From: an uncultured Eubacteriales bacterium
Lineage (GTDB): Bacteria > Bacillota > Clostridia > Peptostreptococcales > Anaerovoracaceae
Assembly: GCA_902786855.1 (NCBI GenBank)
Contig: CADAEH010000001.1
Span: 186,001 to 250,000, forward strand
Direction: 5' to 3'
DNA: 64,000 nucleotides
A program made the position numbers and the translations under genes. Under the pieces are notes generated by a model. That model saw only the letters and a list, made by a program, of their open reading frames with translations, had not been told where the DNA came from and ran no database searches. Shown here in pieces: positions 37,902-45,251 of the stretch (positions are counted from its first letter, which is position 1; each line of letters opens with the position of its first letter).

Positions 37902-39251
37902 GTGAAGCATTTCAAACAGAAGCAGAGTAAACGGAACAGAAGGAAGAAACAGCTGAAGGTACTGTCGGTATTATTACTGATAGTTCTTGCTGTTTTAGCG
38001 TTCACTGTTTACAGGGACTACAAAGCGAGACCGGGATTCCTTGAGAAGATCTGGATCGAGGAGAGAGGTGCTGATTACATCACGGTGGCATGGGAAAGGG
38101 CGAGAAACGTCAATAAATATGTCGTCATGTATGATGGCAATACGATCGAAGTCAGCGGCAAGAAAAAAGGCGTAAAGATACATGGCCTGGCTGAGGACAC
38201 TGAATATGAATTCTCTGTGCGCGCTGACAGCAAGAAGAGAAAAGGTTTTGAAACTCTGACGGAAAAAGCGAGGACAAAGAAGTCGCAGCATATAACCGGT
38301 GAAGCAGGACACATGAAATTCATGAACAGACCGGTCGACCTGAAGCAAACTGCAGAAACGCCTGTAAAGTATCTGCCGGGAGACGGATACACGGTGACCG
38401 AAGACAATAAGGTCGTTTTTACAAAACCGGGAACGATAACGGTCACAGCAGCGACCGATGAGAATGACGAATACGCAACTGCGACCAAAGAGATCTCTGT
38501 CGAAGTGCTGGACACTGTATCAGTTGAAGCAGAAGGAGCGTCACCGCATGTCTTCTACAAACTCAATAAGAAGAACTGTGAATGCATAAAGAAAGTAAGG
38601 GGAGAGAAGGAAGCATCGATCCCTCAGTCTCTTGCCTATAGCGACGGGAAATACATTATAGCGTATATCAGCAAAACCACTCAGCGAGTCATTACTTTTG
38701 GAAATAATTTAGAAGAAGTGTATGTACCTACGCTGGACCTCGGGCACGCCAACGGCATGACGGCAGCAAACGGGATCTGCTACATAGTAAAGGGCGGAAA
38801 CAATGCGGACTGCATAACTTTTGACCCTAAGAAAAACACTTTCAGCTCCTTTAAATTAGCCCAGTTTGCTTCCGGAATTGCCTATGACAGGGCAAAAGAC
38901 ATGTTCTATACCAGCCAGCGCAACGGCATGACAGCGTATGACAACAAGTTCAATTTAGTGAGGAAAGTGGGAAGGGTCAGTCGCAAAACGAAGTATTATT
39001 ATCAGGACTGCGGTGCGTACGGCGGGATCATGATACACTGCGTATCAGGAGAGAATTACCGGGGCACCAACTATCTGGATTTCTACGACATGATCAACGG
39101 CAAATACATGGGGACCATTGAATGCGACCTGAGCGAGATCGAGAGCATGATCGTAAACGACGAAGGATACATCGAACTCCTGAGCAATGTTAAGGATAAA
39201 CAAGACCTTATATGGAAAACACCGATCAATATGAAAGACCTGTGTGATTAG
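37902..39251 (+). CDS. Membrane-anchored Fn3-domain protein with propeller-like C-terminal region
   Basis: This 449-residue protein starts with GTG at 37902; an in-frame TGA at 37881 leaves no other start. A basic N-terminus and a membrane segment (about residues 19-39) anchor it, with the rest outside. Residues 45-125 are an Fn3-like domain (VAWERARNVNKYVVMYDG). Residues 140-205 form a second beta-domain. Residues 215-449 carry repeated beta-strand segments reminiscent of a beta-propeller, for example GMTAANGICYIVKGG. No enzymatic motif is seen. The ribosome site is weak. Function unknown; probably an envelope protein. Confidence 0.65.
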   Translation: MKHFKQKQSKRNRRKKQLKVLSVLLLIVLAVLAFTVYRDYKARPGFLEKIWIEERGADYITVAWERARNVNKYVVMYDGNTIEVSGKKKGVKIHGLAEDTEYEFSVRADSKKRKGFETLTEKARTKKSQHITGEAGHMKFMNRPVDLKQTAETPVKYLPGDGYTVTEDNKVVFTKPGTITVTAATDENDEYATATKEISVEVLDTVSVEAEGASPHVFYKLNKKNCECIKKVRGEKEASIPQSLAYSDGKYIIAYISKTTQRVITFGNNLEEVYVPTLDLGHANGMTAANGICYIVKGGNNADCITFDPKKNTFSSFKLAQFASGIAYDRAKDMFYTSQRNGMTAYDNKFNLVRKVGRVSRKTKYYYQDCGAYGGIMIHCVSGENYRGTNYLDFYDMINGKYMGTIECDLSEIESMIVNDEGYIELLSNVKDKQDLIWKTPINMKDLCD

Positions 39252-39334
39252 AGTCCGGCATAATGAGGCTGTTTCAAGTGAACTCTGACACGAAGGCTAT
39301 ACAGCTATGGTATTATAAAGAAAGAAAGCTATGA

Positions 39335-39340
39335 GAGGAG
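39335..39340 (+). promoter_or_regulatory. Ribosome binding site that decides the 39349 start
   Basis: GAGGAG with an 8-base spacer to ATG 39349. It lies inside the longer frame beginning at 39331, so the longer start is unlikely. Confidence 0.6.
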
Positions 39341-39348
39341 CCTGGGAT

Positions 39349-40077
39349 ATGAGACGCTGTTTATACAGAATAATAACGATGGGGTTTTTACTGTGTTTCA
39401 TTTTTGCAAATGTGACATCGGTCCATGCGATCGCACCTGTGCCGATGGTGGAACTTGCTACTTATGAAATTACTACTACTAATCCTAATAATGTATATGT
39501 ACAAGGAACTTGTTCTATTTGTGTCGGTCAAAATATTGCTTTGTTTGATTCAACAGGTAAAATTCCATATAACTATACAGTTGCAGAAAATACAAATTCT
39601 AAAGGTTCATTTAAAATACAGGTACCTTCAAACTTTTTAAAAGAAGGAATAAATACTTTTAAGATTATAAGTTTGCCAGTAAGAAATACACTTAACTCCA
39701 GTAATCCTAAAACAATAACTATAATCGTATCTACACAGCCGCAGCCACAGCCACAGCCAGTTGTAAAGAACCCGCTGTTTGGCGTCAAGCTTACTAAGGT
39801 AACTAAGGGCAAGAAGAGTTTCACGGCAAAGTGGAAAAAAGCCAGCAAAAAACAGCAGAAACAGTTCAGCGGATACCAGATCCAGTACAGTACAAGCACG
39901 AACTTTACGACCGGTGTAAAAACTAAGAGTACGACCAAGAAAAAAGCATCAAAGGTCGTGATCCGCAAGCTGAAAGCGAAGACAAATTATTATGTCAGGA
40001 TACGCAGATTTAAGAAAGCGGGAAGTAGCGTGATCTACTCAGACTGGTCTGTGGTGAAACGCGTCAGGACAAAATAG
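39349..40077 (+). CDS. Secreted protein with C-terminal basic Fn3-like module
   Basis: The protein has about 242 residues. The ATG at 39349 is chosen because GAGGAG at 39335-39340 lies 8 bases upstream; an ATG at 39331 lacks such a site. A signal peptide ends near VTSVHA. Residues about 25-125 are a beta-rich domain encoded by noticeably AT-rich DNA. A PQPQPQPQ linker follows, then the lysine/arginine-rich Fn3-like module (39769-40077) shared with the next two secreted proteins. The composition change suggests a composite gene. A terminator follows. Confidence 0.7.
   Translation: MRRCLYRIITMGFLLCFIFANVTSVHAIAPVPMVELATYEITTTNPNNVYVQGTCSICVGQNIALFDSTGKIPYNYTVAENTNSKGSFKIQVPSNFLKEGINTFKIISLPVRNTLNSSNPKTITIIVSTQPQPQPQPVVKNPLFGVKLTKVTKGKKSFTAKWKKASKKQQKQFSGYQIQYSTSTNFTTGVKTKSTTKKKASKVVIRKLKAKTNYYVRIRRFKKAGSSVIYSDWSVVKRVRTK
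39769..40077 (+). repeat. Shared basic Fn3-like C-terminal module, copy 1
   Basis: This stretch encodes about 102 residues including FSGYQIQYSTS, KASKVVIRKLKAKTNYYVRI and VKRVRTK at the end. It is near-identical in protein, and highly similar in DNA, to 41845-42153 and 43150-43446. Confidence 0.85.
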
Positions 40078-40137
40078 AGTAACAGCCGAAACACCTTGGT
40101 ATCCTACGGTATATATGATAATCGCGAAGAGGGGATG

Positions 40138-40169
40138 CAGGCTTTGCATAAAGTGTGAAGCCTGTTTTT
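40138..40169 (+). terminator. Intrinsic terminator after the first secreted protein
   Basis: CAGGCTT (40138-40144) pairs with AAGCCTG (40158-40164) across a 13-base loop, and TTTTT follows directly (40165-40169). It is 60 bases after the stop. Confidence 0.7.
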
Positions 40170-40656
40170 CATTGGAAATACAGTTGATAAATGCCAGGAT
40201 CAAGCTACTTTTCTGCCGTTTTTTTGATATAAATACCGTCATATCAGCTTAAAATTAAATGGTTGGTTATGACCGCGTTGCTGCTGACTACACCATCTTC
40301 GAATCGGACTGAAAAAGTGCGTGAAATACAAGAATTGCAATGGGTTGGGGCGTTATTTACCCAAGTGGAAAAAAGGTGCCTGCGACAGCGGACAAACCAT
40401 ACATTAACGTGATATTATAGTTTAGCCATAGATAATAATGCGTGTTGATTATTGCGAAATAATCAGCTGTATTATTGTATTTTCGATTTTTTGTTACTTT
40501 TGCAGACATTCACGCTAAAGATAATAAAGATATGTATCAAAACAATATATTAAGCAGAGTTTACTGTTAAGGATTTAAAGAAAGTCATTTAGGATATAAT
40601 CCAACCTGAGATAGAGTTTGTTACAGTTGCTGATAACAGATGAAAGGAAAATGAAA
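40170..40656 (+). other. Long AT-rich intergenic region with a candidate promoter
   Basis: About 490 bases without a supported gene. I see no transfer RNA, transposase remnant or long inverted repeat. Near the right end TATAAT at 40595-40600 could be the -10 for the RCC1 gene, with a weak -35 around 40572-40577. The middle part (40430-40560) is AT-rich and could be degenerate sequence. Confidence 0.45.
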
Positions 40657-42153
40657 ATGCATCGTAAAAGCCATGCTGTTAGAAAATGTATAAGCATGTT
40701 GCTCATAATAGCTATGTTTATAAGCAGCTTATTAATTCTGGAGCCAATCAAAGCGTATGCGGCATCTGACAATAACATAGCTGTCAGCCTTGGCGGAGCT
40801 CATAGTGCAGTAATAAAAGCTGACGGATCTCTTTGGCTGTGTGGCAGAAACAACGCAGGTCAGCTTGGCAATGGAACCAGAACCAATAGTAAAAGCCCTT
40901 TCAAATTAATGGATGGAGTCAAGGCTGTCAGCCTGGGTTCATATAATAGTGCAGCAATTAAGACTGATGGCTCGTTATGGACATGGGGAGGAAACCAATC
41001 GGGCGAGCTCGGTAACGGAACCACTACTTATAGCGAAAAACCTATTAAGATAATGAATGGGATCAAAGCTGTTGATATGGGTCAGAGCCATAGTGCAGCA
41101 ATAAAAACTGATGACTCTCTCTGGCTGTGGGGGGATGGTGCCTTCGGAATGCTTGGGAATGGTGATACTGTCGATAGTTGGGTACCTGTCAAGATAATGA
41201 CAGGGGTCAAAGAAGTCAGCCTGGGATGGAATCACAGTGCAGCAATAAAGACTGACGGGACTCTATGGACATGGGGTTGGAACTATCAGGGTCAATTAGG
41301 AAATGGGACAAATACCAGTAGCACAACCCCCATTAAAATAATGAGCGGAGTCAAATGCGTTAGTTTAGGAGAAGCGCACAGTGCTGCAGTAAAGACTGAT
41401 GGAACTCTATGGATGTGGGGTCGAAACTATTGTGGCCAGCTTGGCAATGGCACTACAACTGATAGCAAAAGTCCTGTCAAAATAATGGATGGAGTCAAGG
41501 CAATAAGTCTTAGTGAAGCCAATAGCGCTGCAATAAAAACAGATGGCTCCTTATGGATTTGGGGAAAAAATGACTGTGGACAAATTGGCAATGGAACAAC
41601 AACCAATAGCAGCAGACCAGTGAAAGTAATGACAGGAGTTAAAGAGGTGTGCATGGGGGATATCTTCTGTGCCGTGATAAAAACAGATGGCTCTCTCTGG
41701 ATGTGGGGGAGTAATGCGTTCGGCGAGCTTGGAGACGGAGGAAGTGCTGATTCATATATTCCTAAAAAGATAACGCTCGGACCAACAAGCGGCTCAGCCG
41801 GTGGTAACAAAAGCGGTGTTGCCAGTGTTACGCAATCAATAAAAAATACGTTGTTTGGTGTCAGGCTGACTAAGGTTAAAAAAGGCAAGAAGAGCTTCAC
41901 AGCCAAGTGGAAGAAGGCAAACAAGAAAAAGCGGAAGAAGTTCAGTGGATACCAGATCCAGTACAGCACAAGTCCGAATTTTACGATTGGTGTAAAGACA
42001 AAGAGCACGACCAAGAAAAAAGCTTCGAAGGTCGTGATCCGCAAGTTGAAAGCGAAGACTAATTATTACGTCAGGATACGCAGATTCAAGAAGTCAGGAG
42101 GAAAAGTTGTTTACTCCGACTGGTCGAATGTGAAACGTGTCAGAACAAAGTAG
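40657..42153 (+). CDS. Secreted seven-repeat RCC1 beta-propeller with C-terminal basic Fn3-like module
   Basis: The protein has about 498 residues. ATG 40657 has AAAGGA 8 bases upstream. A signal peptide ends near IKAYA. Residues about 32-375 hold seven RCC1 repeats, each with the pattern H-S-A-x-I-K-x-D-G-S-L-W then G-Q-L-G-N-G, enough for a closed seven-blade propeller. The last 102 residues are the shared Fn3-like module. Bacterial RCC1 proteins are usually surface binding proteins; the ligand is unknown. The C-terminal basic module may hold it to the anionic cell wall. Confidence 0.8.
   Translation: MHRKSHAVRKCISMLLIIAMFISSLLILEPIKAYAASDNNIAVSLGGAHSAVIKADGSLWLCGRNNAGQLGNGTRTNSKSPFKLMDGVKAVSLGSYNSAAIKTDGSLWTWGGNQSGELGNGTTTYSEKPIKIMNGIKAVDMGQSHSAAIKTDDSLWLWGDGAFGMLGNGDTVDSWVPVKIMTGVKEVSLGWNHSAAIKTDGTLWTWGWNYQGQLGNGTNTSSTTPIKIMSGVKCVSLGEAHSAAVKTDGTLWMWGRNYCGQLGNGTTTDSKSPVKIMDGVKAISLSEANSAAIKTDGSLWIWGKNDCGQIGNGTTTNSSRPVKVMTGVKEVCMGDIFCAVIKTDGSLWMWGSNAFGELGDGGSADSYIPKKITLGPTSGSAGGNKSGVASVTQSIKNTLFGVRLTKVKKGKKSFTAKWKKANKKKRKKFSGYQIQYSTSPNFTIGVKTKSTTKKKASKVVIRKLKAKTNYYVRIRRFKKSGGKVVYSDWSNVKRVRTK
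41845..42153 (+). repeat. Shared basic Fn3-like C-terminal module, copy 2
   Basis: This stretch encodes the C-terminal 102 residues of the RCC1 protein, including FSGYQIQYSTSPNF, KASKVVIRKLKAKTNYYVRI and VKRVRTK, matching the copies at 39769 and 43150. Confidence 0.85.
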
Positions 42154-42170
42154 GTCCTGAAATAAAGAAA

Positions 42171-42250
42171 CAGGTCGTTAAGGGTGAAAAAAGCGTCATT
42201 CGCGACATGATCTGAAATATTAGCCAAAATCAGAGTACTATATGGATATA
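42171..42250 (+). repeat. Duplicated intergenic element, copy A
   Basis: This stretch matches 45051-45130 at about 78% without gaps by direct comparison. Shared blocks include TTAAGGGTG, GTCATTC, GACAT, TCTGAAA and CAGAGTAC. It precedes the 42361 secreted-protein gene. A short dyad (GTC-ATTCGC-GAC) lies at its centre. It looks like a common promoter or operator region; no protein is encoded. Confidence 0.7.
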
Positions 42251-42256
42251 AAAAGA

Positions 42257-42280
42257 AGAGTTATCTCCAGTGATAACTCT
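42257..42280 (+). promoter_or_regulatory. Perfect hairpin before the third secreted protein
   Basis: AGAGTTATC and GATAACTCT form a 9-base stem with a 6-base loop. No T-tract follows, so it is a weak terminator candidate; it could equally be an operator or a transcript-leader structure about 80 bases before the gene. Confidence 0.45.
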
Positions 42281-42360
42281 TAATGCGAAATGATTTGAAT
42301 GATAACTTTTGCACAGCTTCTGATGGTGCATTTATTATTCACAAGTGAAAGGAGTACTAT

Positions 42361-43446
42361 ATGAATTCTCATAAAACCATACTGTTTAAGACCGCATCTA
42401 TTTTTGTCATAAGCTTTTTCATATGCTGTTTGCTCATTACTCCGGTAGATGCAGCTTCTAAATATGGAGAGGATAAGCCTCTCACAACACAAAAGAGAGT
42501 GACACTGCAGGTAAGTGCGGGGCATAATCATGAGTATATCGATGCAAGTAATGGGGTCAGATATCAGCTGTATCATTATTGCATGAATGGGATGAAGGGA
42601 TCTACGCCGACAAACCATTCAGATTATGTAACGATTGATGGTGTTAAGTATTCCCTGAACAACTATGACGAACTTGGATCTGACGGGAGGTATCACACAG
42701 CATATGCTAACGTAATAAAAAAGGTAAATCCTGCCAGTGAGATCCAGATAACCAAAGTATCATTTCCAACTGAAATAACAATAAAAGAAGGTCAGACTCT
42801 GACACTTACTTTTGGTATTACTCCGTCAAATACTACAGATATAACATATGCAAGTTTTGGATCTGCCTGGGGACCTACGGATGCCGGTAAAAAGCTTTCC
42901 GTCAAGAGAGGTGGAAGAGGTTCATACTGGAAGGAAGGAGCAAGTGTAACACTGACAGGGCTCAAGGCCGGAACAGTGCATTTTAACTCATCTCTGGATG
43001 TATATAATAGCCACTGGAAATACCAGAAGAGCTACAGCTTTACTACAAAAGTTGTTATAGTTGACAAAGCAACTGCCGATAAAAAAACAGCAAATGCATA
43101 CCAGAGCAATAACGGCAGCAATTCTCCTGCGGCAAGAGCATTTTCTTCCGGAATTGTACTCAAAAAGGTAAGCCCTCGAAAATGCAGCTTTAAGGCTAAG
43201 TGGAAGAAGGCCAGTAAGAAGCAGCAGAAAAAATTCAGCGGATATCAGATACAGTACAGCACGAGCCCGAACTTCACGACTGACGTAAAAACTAAGAGCA
43301 CAACCAAGAGAAAAGCATCGAAGGTCGTGATCCGCAGGCTGAAAGCGAAGACGAACTACTATGTCAGGATACGCAGATTCAAGAAGTCAGGCAAAAATGT
43401 GATCTGGACTGACTGGTCGAATGTGAAACGCGTTCGAACCAAATAG
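42361..43446 (+). CDS. Secreted protein with Ig-like and basic Fn3-like modules
   Basis: This 361-residue protein has a signal peptide that ends near TPVDA. Residues about 35-125 are an unrecognised domain with two HYC/NHSDY-type segments. Residues about 127-240 resemble a bacterial Ig-like (BIG2) domain (FPTEITIKEGQTLTLTFGI). The C-terminal 98 residues are the shared basic Fn3-like module. AAAGGAG lies upstream of ATG 42361. It may bind cell-wall polymers or other cells; there is no LPXTG anchor. Confidence 0.72.
   Translation: MNSHKTILFKTASIFVISFFICCLLITPVDAASKYGEDKPLTTQKRVTLQVSAGHNHEYIDASNGVRYQLYHYCMNGMKGSTPTNHSDYVTIDGVKYSLNNYDELGSDGRYHTAYANVIKKVNPASEIQITKVSFPTEITIKEGQTLTLTFGITPSNTTDITYASFGSAWGPTDAGKKLSVKRGGRGSYWKEGASVTLTGLKAGTVHFNSSLDVYNSHWKYQKSYSFTTKVVIVDKATADKKTANAYQSNNGSNSPAARAFSSGIVLKKVSPRKCSFKAKWKKASKKQQKKFSGYQIQYSTSPNFTTDVKTKSTTKRKASKVVIRRLKAKTNYYVRIRRFKKSGKNVIWTDWSNVKRVRTK
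43150..43446 (+). repeat. Shared basic Fn3-like C-terminal module, copy 3
   Basis: This stretch encodes about 98 residues including FSGYQIQYSTSPNF, KASKVVIRRLKAKTNYYVRI and VKRVRTK. The first 15 residues differ more from copies 1 and 2 than the rest. Confidence 0.82.
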
Positions 43447-43475
43447 TAAATGGCCAAGTTATCAGGAGATTTTTT

Positions 43476-44132
43476 ATGTTCTGTGGAAATTGCGGAAGTG
43501 AGCTGACTGATGACTGTCTGTTTTGTCCAAATTGTGGCGCCAAGGTTGACGCGGACGATATCGAACAACACGATTCAGAGCAGGAAAACGCTTACAGGGC
43601 GATAGAAATAGAGAAAAACATCGGAACTATCGGTGGAGACCGTTCGGTCAACGAAGACAGAACAGCTAACGATGGCGGAGTTGGTAATGGGGAAAGCAGC
43701 GGCTCTTCCGGTGCTTTTAATAGACCGTTTTTGTTTTTTGTAGTAGGGGTCGTCCTTCTTATAGGAATTGTTGTCGTTTTCATCAATGGAGTGGCAGTTC
43801 CGGAATCGATATCCGGTAAATACACAACTAACAATCTCGGACTGCCTATATCAGGATATGAGTTTTTCCCTGATGGTTCAGTTATCTATTACTGTGCGGG
43901 ATTTGAGAATTCATATGGATGGTATACAGCCAAAGGAAATAAATACGAACTTACAATAGATGAAGTTGGACAGGACTCATACTACGTTTATACTATGGAA
44001 GAAATCAGGGACTATTGCAAAATAATAGTAACTCCTGTAGATGAATACACAATTGATGTTGAGATCAAAGCTAAGGCAAGCGATGAGATATATCTGGGAC
44101 AGCTAGGGAAAGAGCGTTATACCAGAGAATAA
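43476..44132 (+). CDS. Zinc-ribbon membrane protein of unknown function
   Basis: This 218-residue protein starts with a zinc ribbon (FCGNCGSEL and FCPNCGAKV, four Cys). An acidic, Gly/Asn-rich linker follows, then one membrane segment (about residues 87-109) and an outer domain of about 105 residues with several aromatic beta-strands. AGGAG lies upstream of the ATG. The zinc ribbon should be inside the cell and the last domain outside. No function is recognised. It is followed by two more small membrane proteins. Confidence 0.65.
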   Translation: MFCGNCGSELTDDCLFCPNCGAKVDADDIEQHDSEQENAYRAIEIEKNIGTIGGDRSVNEDRTANDGGVGNGESSGSSGAFNRPFLFFVVGVVLLIGIVVVFINGVAVPESISGKYTTNNLGLPISGYEFFPDGSVIYYCAGFENSYGWYTAKGNKYELTIDEVGQDSYYVYTMEEIRDYCKIIVTPVDEYTIDVEIKAKASDEIYLGQLGKERYTRE

Positions 44133-44151
44133 CAAAAGCAGAGGTGTGTAG

Positions 44152-44649
44152 ATGAATTCGATAACAATAACAATAACGGTATTAATAATAGCAGGAGTCA
44201 TTATTTATGCGAGAGTAACGCACAGGATAGATAAAGCGAAAAAGCTAAAAAGTGAAGGAAAGATAATAGACCGATCGAGATTGTTCTGGGAAGAAGAAGA
44301 AATCTTTGAGCTTGATGCACCATATGAAGAGGTTGCGGAAGGGGTAAAGCAGACTGATTACTCAGACTGTGCTGTAGATATTTATTACAACATTGATGGT
44401 AAAAAGAAGATAGTGTTTAAATCGGGTTACTCATGGAACGCTGCCTTGGTATATAAAGGCATGTCAGACACGAAACATATTTACAATTTAGGCTTTACTG
44501 CATGGGAAACGAGGAAAGGCTCTCCATACGATATCTTTTCAATGAATATTTTTATGACACAAACAGAAAAAATGCTGCTGTCTCTTGACCCTGAAACAAT
44601 GGTAGAAACACACAGGATTCAGCTTAATACAAAATCCAAATTTTTCTAG
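44152..44649 (+). CDS. Small membrane-anchored protein of unknown function
   Basis: This 165-residue protein has an N-terminal membrane segment (about residues 4-22). A basic stretch and then a cytoplasmic or outer domain follow, with acidic EEEEIFELDAPYEEV. GAGGTG lies before the ATG. It is not recognised. It sits between two zinc-ribbon membrane proteins, 19 bases after the first and 10 before the second, so the three are probably co-transcribed. Confidence 0.55.
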   Translation: MNSITITITVLIIAGVIIYARVTHRIDKAKKLKSEGKIIDRSRLFWEEEEIFELDAPYEEVAEGVKQTDYSDCAVDIYYNIDGKKKIVFKSGYSWNAALVYKGMSDTKHIYNLGFTAWETRKGSPYDIFSMNIFMTQTEKMLLSLDPETMVETHRIQLNTKSKFF

Positions 44650-44659
44650 GAGATTCAAA

Positions 44660-45025
44660 ATGGATTCGAACGGTATAGTGATCCTTGCAGTTGTTGCATT
44701 CATGGCTTTTTATTTTGTTTTACGATATGTGATAAACATTGGAGCTAACAAGATAAATGATTCAGTTCGAAATGCATACATTAGAAATAAGGAGACGAAA
44801 AATCCTCCTAAAAAGGAACGCCTCGCTGACAGATATGCCGGAACGCAGTACGCTGTAAATGCTGCTGTAAGTTCTAATGTAACAAATGCGGCAGTACGTG
44901 AGGCGATTCCGGTTAATAGTGAGCCGGAGGAACTTCTGAAATTCTGTCCTTATTGCGGATCTGATCTGTCTGAAATGGAAAAGGATGACCTCTTCTGTCC
45001 AAACTGTGGATCAAAATTGCGATAA
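44660..45025 (+). CDS. Small membrane protein with C-terminal zinc ribbon
   Basis: This 121-residue protein has an N-terminal membrane segment (about residues 5-27). A hydrophilic linker follows, then a zinc ribbon at the end (KFCPYCGSDL and FCPNCGSKLR). It mirrors the 43476 protein with the ribbon at the opposite end. AGGAG lies 7 bases upstream of ATG 44660. Function unknown; AT-rich like its neighbours. Confidence 0.6.
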   Translation: MDSNGIVILAVVAFMAFYFVLRYVINIGANKINDSVRNAYIRNKETKNPPKKERLADRYAGTQYAVNAAVSSNVTNAAVREAIPVNSEPEELLKFCPYCGSDLSEMEKDDLFCPNCGSKLR

Positions 45026-45050
45026 GTAGTGACCTGTCAATAATGGGAAA

Positions 45051-45130
45051 AAGGTCATTAAGGGTGTAAAAGATGTCATTCAAGACATAATCTGAAAATC
45101 CAGCAAAAATCAGAGTACGATATAGTCATA
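45051..45130 (+). repeat. Duplicated intergenic element, copy B
   Basis: This is the counterpart of 42171-42250, about 78% identical without gaps. It contains the dyad ATGTC-ATTCAA-GACAT and is preceded by TGACCT...AGGTCA ends. It lies about 120 bases before the Ser/Thr kinase gene and directly before the TTGACA promoter. Confidence 0.7.
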
Positions 45131-45153
45131 AAAGCAGAGGCAGGATAAAATAA

Positions 45154-45183
45154 TTGACAGAAATCTGTGTACATAATTATACA
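45154..45183 (+). promoter_or_regulatory. Sigma-A type promoter for the kinase/type VII operon
   Basis: TTGACA at 45154-45159 and TTATAC/TATACA starting at 45177-45178, with a spacer of 17-18 bases. The consensus -35 is the best in the window. It lies about 70 bases before the kinase ATG and immediately after repeat copy B. Confidence 0.65.
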
Positions 45184-45251
45184 AAAAGGACTGTATGGTC
45201 CCGGATCAATCAAGACAGAATTGGGAATAGACGAAAGGCAATTCGATACAG

